DNA from: Chaetoderma sp. LZ-2023a
Taxonomy: Eukaryota > Mollusca > Caudofoveata > Chaetodermatida > Chaetodermatidae
DNA: 64,000 nt
Direction of reading: 5' to 3'
Assembly: GCA_034401795.1 (NCBI GenBank)
Contig: CM067373.1
Span: 43,999,914 to 44,063,913 of the forward strand
The notes below the pieces were generated by a model, which saw only the letters and a list, made by a program, of their open reading frames with translations, was not told the origin of the DNA and did not search any database. Position 1 is the stretch's first letter. Each line of letters opens with the position of its first letter. This document shows positions 22,482-33,705 of the stretch, piece after piece. The position numbers and the translations under genes were made by a program.

Positions 22482-24257
22482 TTACTCAGAAAAGCACTCC
22501 TTAATTCTAGATTCCTTGACATCCACGCAGTCAATCTGAACATTGACGGATTGTTGTGAAGGGTCTTGCCCTGGAACATAATATTGTCCATCAGAGGCAG
22601 AGGAACCGGATTGCAGACCAGGTCTAGCAGATCTGTATACCATGATCGGCTTGGTCAAGTTGGAGTGATCAGAAGCACTTGGCACTCCCACTGTCTGATT
22701 TTCTGAAGAATTTTTGGAATCAGGATTGCTGGAGGGAATGTGTATGCATACATTCTCACCCAGCTGATAGCTAACGCATCTGTTGCGATAGCGCTCGGAT
22801 CTGGAATCGGAGAGACATACGTTGTCATCTTCGCATTTTTCTTTGTTGCGAAAAAATCTATGTTGGGTTTTCCCCAGTGGTTGAACAGACAATCCGCCAC
22901 ACATTGAATTAGTTGCCATTCCGTAGGTAAAACACTCATCCTTCGGCTCAATGAGTCTACTAGCAGATTTAACCTTCCCGGAATATGAACTGCTTTCAAA
23001 GGTGATCCTGTCATCCAGGCACCAGCAAAGCAGTTTCCATGTCATCATACAGAGACTGGGAAACTTCGTTCCGCCCTGGCAGTTTATGTAAGTAACTACT
23101 GTCGAGTTGTCTGATCGAACTAGAACAATCTTGCCCTGAACTTTCTCTATGAAATGTTCCAGGACAAGGACTACTGCTCGCAATTCCAGTAGATTGATAT
23201 GGTCTTGTGACTGATCCAGATTCCAAAGCCCTGATACTGTGGCTTCTTCCAGGCAAGCTCCCCACCCCTCCATCGATGCATCTGTATACATCGTTAACTG
23301 AGGGTGGGGAGGGGTTAGCATTAACCCCGCTAGGAGATTCTCTGTCTTCAACCACCATTGCAGGTGGTGAATTAGAGGCGCCAACACTGACACATTCGAG
23401 TCCAGTGATCCTGTACTCTGGGTCCATTGAGTCATGAGAAATAACTGGATAGGCCGCCTGCGTAAGGCCGCCTGAGGAATGACTGGTTCCAGAGAAACCA
23501 TCAACCCTAGCATTCTCAAGTAAACCCGTGCCAGGACATGACGTCTGTTGCACACTGACTGTATTAATGACATGAGTACTTGTACCCTCTCCTGAGTAGG
23601 ATAAACATATCCTATCTCTAGATCGAAGAACATTCCCAGGTAAACAAACTTCTGGGATGGAATCAGCTCTGATTTTTGAAAGTTGATTATCCAGCCTAAG
23701 TCTGTGAGTTTTCAAAACTATCTCCAGATTTGCTTATAGACTTTCCTGATTGTGTGCTTTTAACAGCCAGTCGAATACGTACGTGTGGACTGCTATGCTT
23801 CTCCTGCGGAGGTATGTTGTTATTGCAAGAACCACCCTGGTGAAGACCCGAGGAGCCGTCGAAATTCCAAAGGGTAAAACCCTGAATTCCCACGGTCTAC
23901 CCTGGAATGCGAACCGCAGGAACCGACAAAAACTCCTTGCTATTGGAATGTGGAAATAAGCATCCTTCAGGTCTATTGATGCTGTCCACATTCTCTTCTC
24001 CAACCCTACCAACACCGTTTTCACTCCATTTTGAAACTCAGTGTGTCTATGAACTTGTTCAATGGCTTGAGGTTGAGAATTGGTCTCCACCCTCCAGTGC
24101 TCTTTGTCACTAGGAACACGGTTGAATAGAAGCCTAGGCACTTTTGTGTCGGTTGAATTGCTCCTTTTAGCATGAGGGAATTTATTTCCTCCTCTATACA
24201 CAACCGTTGATCTGGATCTCTTGGATTTTGAGTCCAGATTGGAACCAGAGACAGCTA
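22482..24257 (-). pseudogene. DIRS reverse transcriptase / RNase H, frameshifted
   Basis: RT blocks GGWRPILNLKPLNKF, SIDLKDAYFHIPI, LPFGISTAPRVFT and HTYVFDWLLKAH (family Y-x-D-D replaced by YVFD). Then RNase H: MYTDASMEGWGACLEE, LLELRAVVLVLEHF and VRSDNSTVVTYINCQGG. Then GRLNLLVDSLSRR, TEWQL and PNIDFFATKKN, typical of DIRS. Frame changes near 24020, 23655, 23000 and 22660, plus stops at 24255 and 23734, show decay. Confidence 0.88.
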
Positions 24258-26424
24258 AGATGGCAGGCCTGCTATCCAGTCGGGATGATGCCCGACTGAA
24301 AGCCATCGCAAGAGTAAACGGTCCTGAGTTAACCGTTCCCACTCTTGCTTGTGGTGGGCCAACCGGCCTCCCACTGAACCACCTAGGGAGAGAGGTGGAC
24401 ATAAGTAGCGCAAGAATGGCACTGTCTCCTGGTCCAGAAGCACTGGAGTGGTTCTTACCGTGGTAACCGACCCTTCATGTATGATTACCACGACCAGATT
24501 CTTGCTCGTCACGGCCCGCGCCGCACGCACCTGAGCGGCCGGCTGTATGCGCTGGAAGAGCCTGCACTCCCCTTGCTGCTGGCTGAAGCGCGCGCAGCCA
24601 TGGCCGGCGCTGCGCTGGTGGATGGCCTCTGACCTGGCCACCGCCACCTCAAGCCTGCAGGGGATGATACGCAGGGGGAGTTGCATGAACGCGCTCTCTG
24701 CGGAGCACTTCAAATTGCTCGCACAACACCCTCTGGTTATTGACCAGGCTGACCGTCTCCTGGAGGTGCTTACATCCCTCACCTCCAAAGACACCACGAC
24801 CTGTCATAGGTGTACGCAGCAGCCTATTATCCAGGTCCTGGGATGGGTACAAGTTGTTTACGGCAAACCTGCGCCATTCCCGGACACTCCTGGTTAAACA
24901 ATCTAGAGCCAGGTTAATACCATCCTGGATGGCCCTCTGGACTGTTACCGGACTAGGCTGGCGCAATGCGGATGCTGTTACTACCCTCTGTAACAGCTGG
25001 CAGATGTGCGAAAGCGCTGCAATACACTCAAACTCTCCTCCGCATCGCGTTATTTGCCGAACACAAAACGTTCGAGCACAGCGCTCCCGTGTCAGACCGG
25101 GAGCCTGGCCGTGTATCCTCGCCTAGCGCAGCGCCGTCATCCGCGCTTGGCTTAGGGACCACACCGTACTTCTGATACTCCTCAGGTATGATGCGACACC
25201 ATTTCGTCACCTCGCGAGGGGCCTTCGCGAGACCTCCATGCACCTTGATGGACATCTCTGCCGCTGTAAACATATCTGCAATATGTTCAGCCAATGGCAG
25301 AGATGGCATAATGGCAGTAGTCGGCTTATCTGCGAGCCACGGGCGCTGGTCCCGTTGGCTGGCTGACTGTTCCACAGCAAGACCTGGCCTGAAGTTTATT
25401 AGCCAATGACAAGCGTCAGACCAGTCTTCCTCTGTGGCTACCTGCGAATGCTCGACAAGGCGCGGGCCATCGTCATCCTCCTAAGCAATCGCAGGCGTGA
25501 ACGCAGCTGAAGGAAATGATACTCCTGGCAAGCCAGAGAAAGCATGCGGGCCTGAAAGAGCAGGTATGCTAAACTTACTGGCTTGACCAGGAGCAGGTGC
25601 CATGGTATTGCGTGGAGAAAGTTTCACCACACCACGGCCCTGGCCAGAACCTGCTACACAATCGTCAAGCTGAGGTATGCAGTAATGCTGGCCATCAGAT
25701 CCAGCCCGGGCTACCTTCTGCGCCGTGAACGCTACTCCTGCGTGAGTAGTCCCATGGAAAATGTCGGCCGTGCACGTACGTCAATGTCCATGGCCACGGC
25801 GCCAGAAGGAGAACCCAACAGATAATCCTCTTCTTCCTGGCCAGAAAGATTAGACTGCAGGTCAGCGAAGAATGCTAACCCGGACTGGCCAGGAAAAGTA
25901 CCATAGGAGGTAGTGGTGGTACCTGTAGGGTGTGGATAATCCTGGCCTGATAAGCAAGCACGAGGCTCCAGCGACACCTGTCCATGAACAACCGGCGCGG
26001 CAAGCCTGCTGCCAGTGTCCTCATAGTGGACTGCCCCCCTCTAATGGGGCCACCTCTGAATCTTGGACGAAAACTCCCGATGCAACTCTGGAACCAAATC
26101 CCTAATTATCCTCTTCATCTCTCCCATCATTTCAACATGGAAGGTCTCCCTATCCATGGTGGATGAGGCCTTCCTCTTCCCCTTCTTACCAAGAACCTCT
26201 TTCCTCGTTCTTCTCTCCTCCTCAATCGGCCTCTCCTTGGCCTGTAATGATAGAAACTCAGACATTAGCTCGCCACCCACCCCCCACTGTTTACAGATGT
26301 TTAGCAATGGGCCACAAGGACTGCATTGGAAACATAAATGTGTGGTGAATCTTTCTTTCAAAAACCTTCCACAAGTATGGCAACTAGGCTTCTGAAAAAG
26401 GCCAGAAAACGAAGACAATGACAA
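24258..26424 (-). pseudogene. DIRS gag-like region, broken
   Basis: Pieces in different frames. 26424-26041 starts MSLSSFSGLFQKPSCHTCGR and has paired Cys motifs (CHTCGR, CFQCSPC), then a basic/acidic coil. Next come a linker at 25977-25732, a domain at 25375-25028 and another at 24966-24649. The end, LGGSVGGRLAHHKQEWERLT, is typical of the gag-to-RT junction in DIRS. The order is right but the frame is lost at least three times. This segment is visibly richer in G+C than the host introns. Confidence 0.7.
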
Positions 26425-27579
26425 TTTTAGTTAATAAATGAGTAACTCAAAAGCAAAATAAGGAAGAGGGAAGGTGGCCATAAAGACCACTAACTAATAA
26501 GTAAACCAGCGTTGGACAAAACTTTCTAATTGTTAATAAAGTGTAAGGCTGATTATAACATCATATCTTCAAAAATAAGAAGTTAATCTGACCCGAAAAC
26601 AATATCCCGGTGTAAGGACGAATTGTATTCATATCCAGAACATCTAACTGGAAAGGGATAGTAGAGACAGACTATGCAAACATCAGATATACAATGATAA
26701 AATGGCAGCAGATAAAAATACTAGAAGTGCCTACCGTTTTTATGCGTGTATAGGACGGGGAATTTTACCCTTAGTCAAGGGGTCCAGAAGGGACATATAT
26801 GAGTACATAGCCTTGGAACATTTCGCCGAAGTTTTCAAGTCAAAAATTACCAAAAACCACGAAATTACCACGAAAATAGAACCTCATTTGTTTGGGAAAT
26901 ATTTCGCTCACTGGAGCATAAATAATAACCAATATTGTGGCTATAATAGCTAGATGTATCACATTATGTAATGAACCTATTATTTGTAACCATAATCTCT
27001 GTAATTGCATCTCGTATCAATTGTAAAATGAAAAAACAAAACTTCAAAACACCATTTTCTACGTATTTGTTATCATTCATCCTTGATCACGTGATGGCTA
27101 CATGGGCGTGTTTGATTGGCAAACTATAACGACGTATATATTGACTGTTTGCCTATCGAAGACCCGATTCTCTGACTGGCAAACACTCAATTTCTGTAGT
27201 ATAGTTAACAGTCAAACACATTGATTCTCCGGAATGTAACGGACAACAGAATGACAGATGAAAGCAATGTCCTGATTGGTCAATCATGCGAGATTCTGAG
27301 AACTGAAGAAGAGAGTAACCAATGAAAAATCAGGTAAGGCACAGAGGTTTCTGGCTTCTGACATTCACTTGACAATGATCTTTAACTCAATTGTAATTTT
27401 AAAAAAACAAGTCAGAGAAATAAACTTTTACGTTTTATTAAACATTCTAAATCAATTTTAAACAATAGCACATATAGTCATGTATATAGTGTAGTATCTT
27501 GTTATATTATATTATATTATATAGTATAGTATATTATACTAAGCATTGCATATTATATTATGGTAGACTATATTATCAT

Positions 27580-27795
27580 GACTATCTATAGGCCAAGAGA
27601 AGCATATTTTTGAAAATTTACCACTGGACTGACTGGAGGAGCCAGTCATTCCAGTGGTAATTAAAAAAAAAATATGCTTCTCACAGAAAATCTCCATTTG
27701 CAGTGTTCTAGAGAAGTGTTCATAATTTAAAATTTGAAAACTGGCCAGTCATTCCAATGTAGATTTTCAAATATGAACAGATCTCAAGACCCCTG
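27580..27795. repeat. hairpin element family 1, copy g, inside the pogo element
   Basis: Core ccactggactgactggagga with arms ccaagagaagcatattttt and complement. It lies downstream of the transposase, so it entered the transposon or travelled with it. Confidence 0.7.
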
Positions 27796-27952
27796 CAGAT
27801 GCCGAGTTTTCGCCAGCCTAAGTATTCAATTAGAGCACTAAATTACAATAAGTCACAATTATCAAAAGCACTATTACCGGTAAGCACAATACTACTATGA
27901 TCACAATCAAATCACACAATAAAGTCCATTGTAGGCCTAGTCTAAACACACA

Positions 27953-29248
27953 TTAATCTATGTCCATTGGAATGTCGTCCTCCTTAAACCCAAGGAACTC
28001 TTCGTCGTCTGATAACATGTCCTCATTGTGAAAATAGGCGTCACGGTCATCCTCATCAAGCTGGGCGGTGGTGTCTGTCTCTAGCTCCTTGTCATCCTCT
28101 GTACCGTCTAATGCATTGCTAATTGAACATTTCTTGAACGATTTGATTATGATGGCTGGTTCAAGCTCTGTCCAAGCGGTGAGCAACCATTGGCAGATGG
28201 TTGCCATCTCTGGCTTACGCATGTGTCCCCCGGCAGTGAAAGTGTGACTGCCTGTCATGAGCCATTCATTCCATTGATTCCTCAACATGGTCTTGATCGG
28301 CTTATTGATAGATACGTCTAGCAGCTGGAGTATAGACGTCATGCCACCAGGAATGATTGCGATGTCGGTATTATGCTGCTGTCTGAGTGTCTTCTTCAGG
28401 GCCTCTGATCTGTGGCAATGGAAAGCATCTAGCACCAATAAACTACGTTTCTTGAGAAGGCCGCCTGGTCGCTTGCTCCATACTGTGTTTACTCAGTCCT
28501 TTGTGTTCTCATCATCCATCCATCCTTTAGGGTGTACGCGCATGATTACTCCTGGTGGGAATTTCTCTTTAGGCATGGTCTTGCGTCGGAAAACGATGTA
28601 AGGAGGCAGTTTAGTACCGTCTGCTAGGCAGCACAACATGACCGTGAATCTGTTCTTCTCGGCACCGGTTGTCTTTAATGTCACGGTTTTACTCCAGATC
28701 TTGTCTACGGTGGTGTTGTACGGCAGGTCAAATGTCAGCGGTGTCCGTTCGGCATTTCCGATGCAGTAATATTCGTTCTGTCGTCTCATCTTGATAATGT
28801 ACTTTTGAAAATTGAGGAGCTTCTCGTCTAAGTCACTGGGTAGTTTCTGGGCGATATGCATTCTGCGGCGTACAGATAAGTGATGGCGAGCCATGAAACG
28901 CTGTCCCCATGCCAGTGACGCTTTGAACTCTGTGGGGAGGATCTTCATCTCTTTGGCGATGATTCTGGTTTTAAGTCTGATTTCTGTGGTGCTAACTCCG
29001 GCGCCTTCCTTTCTTCGTTCTTCTATCCAGGCGATCACCTTCTGTTCTAGCCCTGGGAAGGCTGCAGATTTCCCGCGATTTGAACGTTTCTGCTTAGGCA
29101 TCGATTCCAGCTTGTCTTTCATCTTGCACCATTTACGGATGTTACACTCGTTGATCGTAAAATGACGCTCTGCAGTACGATTGCCATTCTCTTCTGCGTA
29201 TTTAATAATCTTCAATTTATCTCCGACGGTGTAAGATTTGCGTGACAT
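27953..29248 (-). pseudogene. pogo/Tigger transposase, one in-frame stop
   Basis: Start MSRKSYTVGDKLKIIKYAEE is a CENP-B-like helix-turn-helix; an upstream Met at 29284 is less likely. A second DNA-binding domain includes RMHIAQKLPSD, then the DDE_1 catalytic core: CIGNAERTPLTFDLPY, FTVMLCCLADGTKLPPYIVF, KRPGGLLKK, LVLDAFHCHRS (second Asp), ILQLLDVSINKPIK (third Asp), and an acidic tail. The first catalytic Asp, expected in the family's NAD-x-TP, is Glu here. A TGA at 28493-28495 interrupts an otherwise open frame of about 430 codons. Either change should kill cut-and-paste activity. Confidence 0.9.
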
Positions 29249-30699
29249 GATTGCAATGTATAACGATGTATAAAGTAGACACAAAATTTCCCAGTATATA
29301 TAGGCTCAGACCATTGTTCGGTGATTTAACTTCAAGCTATTAATAGAGCAGTAAAGGATTCATATCAAATGGTACCGCTAAATTAATAATAAAATAATAA
29401 CAGCTCATGTATTGGCTTCGCAGATTACCGATAATCCACCATGCACCACACCCACCCACCCTCACTGGACAGCCGACGATCGTGTTACGACAAGCCTTGA
29501 CTCCAAAACAATAGTGTGAGGAGAGGCGGTGCTGATAGAGTATTGTTTACTAGTCGGCCTGTTGAACACATCTGGTCTCACAAAATTTTGTGAGATTTTG
29601 CGATATTAGGAAAACAAAATATTAGTTTGTAAAGAAAGTTGAATAAAAATTGTGATTCCGGTAAATATTTCTCTTCAAACAATAATGCATAATTGGATTA
29701 TGACACGGACGACATTCCCGCTATGAAGATATTACAGAAAGGTGCTTGTTATTACGTGAAACGTTCTTTTCTTCATTTTTATGCGTGTTATGGTACCAGT
29801 TTTCGTTATTGTTAAAATTACGTCCTTGGCAAACTTTAACAGCATCTAATACACAGGTTTACGGATTTTTGGGCCCATTTTAAGCCCAAATTTAAGGTGC
29901 GTCCAATACATAATAGCGTCCAATAGTCGCATAAAAACGGTAATAGCATAACTAGAATACCTACGTCTTTAGCATAGACATACCATCCGATCTGATGCAC
30001 TGGAAGCTCCATCAAACTCTATGACCTCTTAACTCACTCCACCATTAAGGGAAGGAAGTGGACCAAGAGGGCAAAGTGAGAAGACCTTACAAGGCCTCCA
30101 ATTCACTGGGCATAGATTTTGTATTAGTTCATTCTAACATTGTTAGTAGGAAATGGAACATTGGTGGAGAGAAAAACAAACCCTCTGATGATGTGCTGTC
30201 ATTTTCAATCATAGATAGATACCTGTGGACATAAACACAAAGACAGATTAGTATTTCATAGCGCCATATAGAAATAAACCAGTTTTTTTGTGCACTTATC
30301 ACGTCTAATTGTGAGTCCCGGAAACACATTACATTGAGACTAAAACGCTAAATTAGACAAATATGTAGTTGAAATCACCTGATGATTTGGTCCTGTGCCC
30401 TCCTCTGCCGACTTCCCACGCTCGGACATGATCTCAGATGATTAATAAATTCAGTAAGTGATGAGAAACAGCAGAAAACTCTTAGAAAAAAGTAACGCAT
30501 GCGTCTCTTTGCTAATAAATTGGAAAAGAGGAAGTACTAGTCTGCACATACACGGAGGTTGGGGCTGGCATCCGCCGGACTGTCATCTGACTACCTGCCC
30601 ATTAGGGGCACCTAACTTTTTTAATCAGTGTTTATTGAAAGTCGATATTTGGGAATATCAAAGAGTGTTAGGGATGTAAGTATACTCTTGAAGTGAAAT

Positions 30700-30910
30700 T
30701 ATGCTGTTCAGCCATCAGTGTTCAGTGATGGTACAGAGGTGCTTGCGCTGGCAGGCATCAAGTTTGTCTAAAGATGCCTTTGGAGCTGTCCAGCCATTAC
30801 AGTTATACAGCATCAAGGATACATAGCTCGAGTTGTACAAACAGTCTTTTTGTCAAGGGCATCATTGATCTATAAATTCACAGCTTCCAGAAGGACTGGA
30901 ACGCTATGTT
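30700..30910 (-). mobile_element. non-LTR reverse transcriptase relic, cut by the DIRS end
   Basis: On the minus strand it is collinear with 55370-55590 (agcatcaagg, ggctgtacagctgtaac-like and tagacaaacttgatgcc blocks). The match stops at the DIRS terminus (gctgttcagcc|atttcac on opposite reading), so the DIRS element probably inserted into it. Confidence 0.65.
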
Positions 30911-31119
30911 TTTCATTGATTGTGTAATGCCATAATAAGGAAGCATGTCTCAATCTTTGAGTCCAGAGGTGAGCTATGGACTGCTAAGATGAGAAACTGA
31001 AAATTTAAATGTTGAACCAGAAATGTGATTGCAATGCAACCATGAAGCTTGACTTTACGACTTTGCAATGAACTATTAAGCCTGACTTCAAACATAAAAT
31101 AAACATAGAAGGCTTATCA

Positions 31120-31870
31120 ATACCATTATCAATGAGGTCCAAGAGCCTGTAACGCTCAGCTGGATTATTAGCATTTGAACCATTTCCATTTCTATTTAAA
31201 TACCGGTAGACATGATGGATAATTAAAAAAATATCCAAGATGGCCACCAAAGAAATTGACCAATCAAAATTCTCATTTGTTATGTTGAAGCCTACCACCA
31301 TAGGATAATTCTTGTTTGCTATGTTGAGGCCTACTGCCATAGGATCATTCCACACAAGTTTTGTTGAAATGGGGCAACTAATTAATGAGTTGCGTTTTAA
31401 ATGATTCTGGAAAATATTTCAAAAAATCCAAATAGCCATCAAATAATCGTGCATCCAAGATTCTGAAAATAATTTTTAGAGCCTACCACAATAGAATCCT
31501 TTCTGCCAAATTTGGATAAATTCCACCAAGTGGTTATGGAGATGCATTTTGAAATTTTCAGTAAACCTTTCATAAAATTTATGATTTTCACCAAAAAAAT
31601 CAATCCAGTAGAATTTTTAATAGTGCTATAGAGTCTGTCCAGCCAAAGTAAGTTGGAATCTGTCAAGCGGTTAATGATGACTAGCATTTTGATAATTTCC
31701 TCTAAATTTTTCATAAAATCCAAGATTTTCACACACAAAAATTGACCAATCAAAATTTTGTATAAACATTCTGAAGCCGAAAACATTAGGGTCCTTCTAG
31801 TAAAATTAGGTTGAAATCCGCCAAGCGGTTAACGAGTAACATTTTTAAACATAGGTTAACGGATGGATGA
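31120..31870. repeat. diverged dispersed repeat related to the long family
   Basis: Starts gaggtccaagagcctgtaac then gctcagctgg and holds tccaagatggccaccaaag, aaattgaccaatcaaaatt and taccaccataggat. It ends near taacggatggatgatgg. Confidence 0.65.
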
Positions 31871-32610
31871 TGGAAAGCACGCTTCACCTTTAACCTTTTG
31901 ACCCAACAAGATTTTTGTGTGATGCCGTGTCAGTATAAGTAGGCATGTATCCAAGTTTGGCTCCAGTATGATTAACCAAACATGAGATATAAACAGAAGA
32001 GTTGAGCTAAACGGAAAATGTTAAAGTTGAAAAGGTTTTTACCAAGATCACATTAACTTTAACCTTTTGATCCCAAGGTGATTGTCTGATACTCATTATA
32101 AGGAGGCATCTGTCTAAGTTTGCGTCCAGTTTAATTAAACAAACATAGATATAAACAGTAAAGTTGAGCTAAACGCAAATTGGACGCCGGCGACTCCACC
32201 ACCGCTGGACAACGTGCAGAGTATCGCAGTAGATCGTTTTACTTCATAAAGTCGAGCCAAAAATCCCAAAGTTATTACCAATGTTACAGTGACCTTGCCC
32301 TTTGACAGAAGGTCATCATGTGTGGCCCTGTCACTATAAGGAAACATGTGTGCAAGGCTGGGTCCAGTATGATGAACTGAAGTTGAGAAATCAACAGATA
32401 ACAGTTAAACTGAAAATGTTAATGTTGAAAAACCGCAGTTTTCACCAAGGTCACAGTGAGCTTGCTCATTGACCTTTTGGCCCAAGGTGTTTGTGCTATG
32501 ACAGGGCAAAACATGATACGAACTGATGACTTGTGCTAAAGGCTAATTGGACGATGCTGCCAACGACGAACAGGGTATCACAATAGATAGTTTTACTTCA
32601 TAAAGTCAAG
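31870..32610. repeat. AGGTCA/TGACCT-type dispersed repeat, second block
   Basis: Units with gttgagctaaacg, accaaggtcacagtgagctt and ccttttgacccaa; same family as 3870-4745. Confidence 0.7.
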
Positions 32611-32646
32611 CTTAATGTACCAAATAATTGTAATTTTCAGACTCAC

Positions 32647-32850
32647 CAGATAATATGGAAGAATAGGGTTAGCATCATAAATCCAAGGCGGAAGTTTAAC
32701 TTGATAAAGGCAATCAGCAGCTGAAAGTATGTCATGGCGCGGAAACGTCGATAGCCAGATTTCAGGTTAGACCATGTCATGAATGATAATAATGTTCCTA
32801 TACCATCACGAGCGAAGCGGTATGTTATCCGCAGTGGCTCCAAGGCACTC
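32647..32850 (-). CDS. RyR: RyR exon 8 (TMx-like hydrophobic segment)
   Basis: One base plus 67 codons plus TG; acceptor atatttag, donor gtgagt. It reads LEPLRITYRFARDG, a basic stretch SNLKSGYRRFRAM, then a long hydrophobic run FQLLIAFIKLNFRLGF and MMLTLFFHII. Position and character match the segment before S1 in RyR. Its last two bases TG join G of exon 9 to make Trp across a 14.8-kb intron. Confidence 0.9.
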
Positions 32851-33009
32851 CTAAATATCAAACAATATAGAGCACTAAAGACCTTGATCACAGGGAGAAA
32901 ACCTACATCCAGGTTAATGACACCTTTTGTTTTTTCTCATATTCCCCATCATATGCTGTAGTACTACACAATTTAGATTATTGTGGGATGGTATTATATA
33001 GAGAATGTT

Positions 33010-33155
33010 AACCGTTTCACTGCTGAATTTTTACAGATGACATATTCTAGGGTTATATGTAGATGCACTAAATATTTTGAAAACAATTTGACTGAAAGTT
33101 GTTGGTGGCTATGCCACCAACAACTTTCGGTCAAACTGTTTAAAAAAATTCAGTA
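33010..33155. repeat. hairpin element family 2 variant
   Basis: Arms acaatttgactgaaagttgt and acaactttcggtcaaact around ggtggctatgccacc; near-identical centre at 48835-48870. Confidence 0.8.
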
Positions 33156-33509
33156 ATTCAGGCGTATTTGCTCATTGAAATTATTGTCTGGTGGCTTGCA
33201 GCAGCGTGACAGTTCATATGCCACAGTATGGTACTGTATTATATAGCCATGGCAGGACAGAGGGCAAATGCCATGCCTCAGTAATATGGAAGTTATATAT
33301 AGTATTCAAAATCATGCCGCATATGACTGACCACCTACAGAACTTAAATTAATCTACTATTGACGTGCAATTTGCAGTTAGTATAAATCTGTACATGTGT
33401 CAAACTTGTTTAGATAATAGATAAATATTATTCATCCATAGAGTATCAAGAGCATATATTCTTCCAGCAATGTGTGGTATTATTGTGTGTGGAATGCCGT
33501 GCACCCTAC

Positions 33510-33586
33510 CCAGATTCATCCCCTTGACCTGCTTTCAAGGCAGCTATTCTCTGCTCCTCAGCACTGATGCTCGTCGCATGCTGCAT
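33510..33586 (-). CDS. RyR: RyR exon 7 (end of U-motif, start of divergent linker)
   Basis: Twenty-five codons plus two bases. It starts MQHATSISAEEQRIAALKAG, continuing CEDTIFE|MQHA as in other RyRs. I chose the donor GG|gtaggg because it leaves phase 2, which exon 8 requires; a nearer gtcaag donor would give phase 1 and break the frame. Confidence 0.85.
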
Positions 33587-33705
33587 CTATTAAAGAACAA
33601 AAACACAAGCATTAACAAACACACCAAGCTTTCACTGTTGCCTTGTATGCACTCTCAAAAAAATTTGATAGGCATGTCTATGTATAATTTCATTTGTCAG
33701 CATTG

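Larger units (their letters stand above)
26734..29940 (-). mobile_element. pogo/Tigger DNA transposon inserted in the DIRS element
   Basis: Inverted ends ccgtttttatgcg (26734-26746) and cgcataaaaacgg (29928-29940), imperfectly extended to about 24 bp, each flanked by TA, the Tc1/mariner-class target duplication. Length 3207 bp. One transposase frame lies between them on the minus strand. It sits between the gag region and the 5' end of the DIRS element, so it came later. Confidence 0.9.
20660..30699 (-). mobile_element. DIRS-like tyrosine-recombinase retrotransposon, decayed
   Basis: Minus-strand order gag-like, RT, RNase H, tether region, tyrosine recombinase, as in DIRS elements, which lack an integrase. 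Termini at about 20964-21020 and 30640-30699 are inverted copies of each other (atttcacttcaagagtatac). A second block (gttaggtgcccctaatgggc...cttcctc) is also inverted between the two ends but in different order, as expected for terminal repeats plus an internal complementary region. It carries a pogo element. Multiple stops and frameshifts make it non-functional. The exact ends are approximate. Confidence 0.85.

Noticed and set aside
24547-25825. Several plus-strand frames of 70-130 codons in the GC-richer segment
   Set aside because: Antisense shadows of the decayed DIRS gag region.
30376-30440. Exon-like stretch on the minus strand (MSERGKSAEEGTGPNHQ followed by gtgatt)
   Set aside because: It lies in the 5' region of the DIRS element, lacks RyR homology, and exons 8 and 9 already join perfectly across the intron (TG|G).
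33529-33586. Alternative shorter exon 7 using a gtcaag donor
   Set aside because: It would end in phase 1, while exon 8 needs phase 2; the gtaggg donor at 33510 fits.
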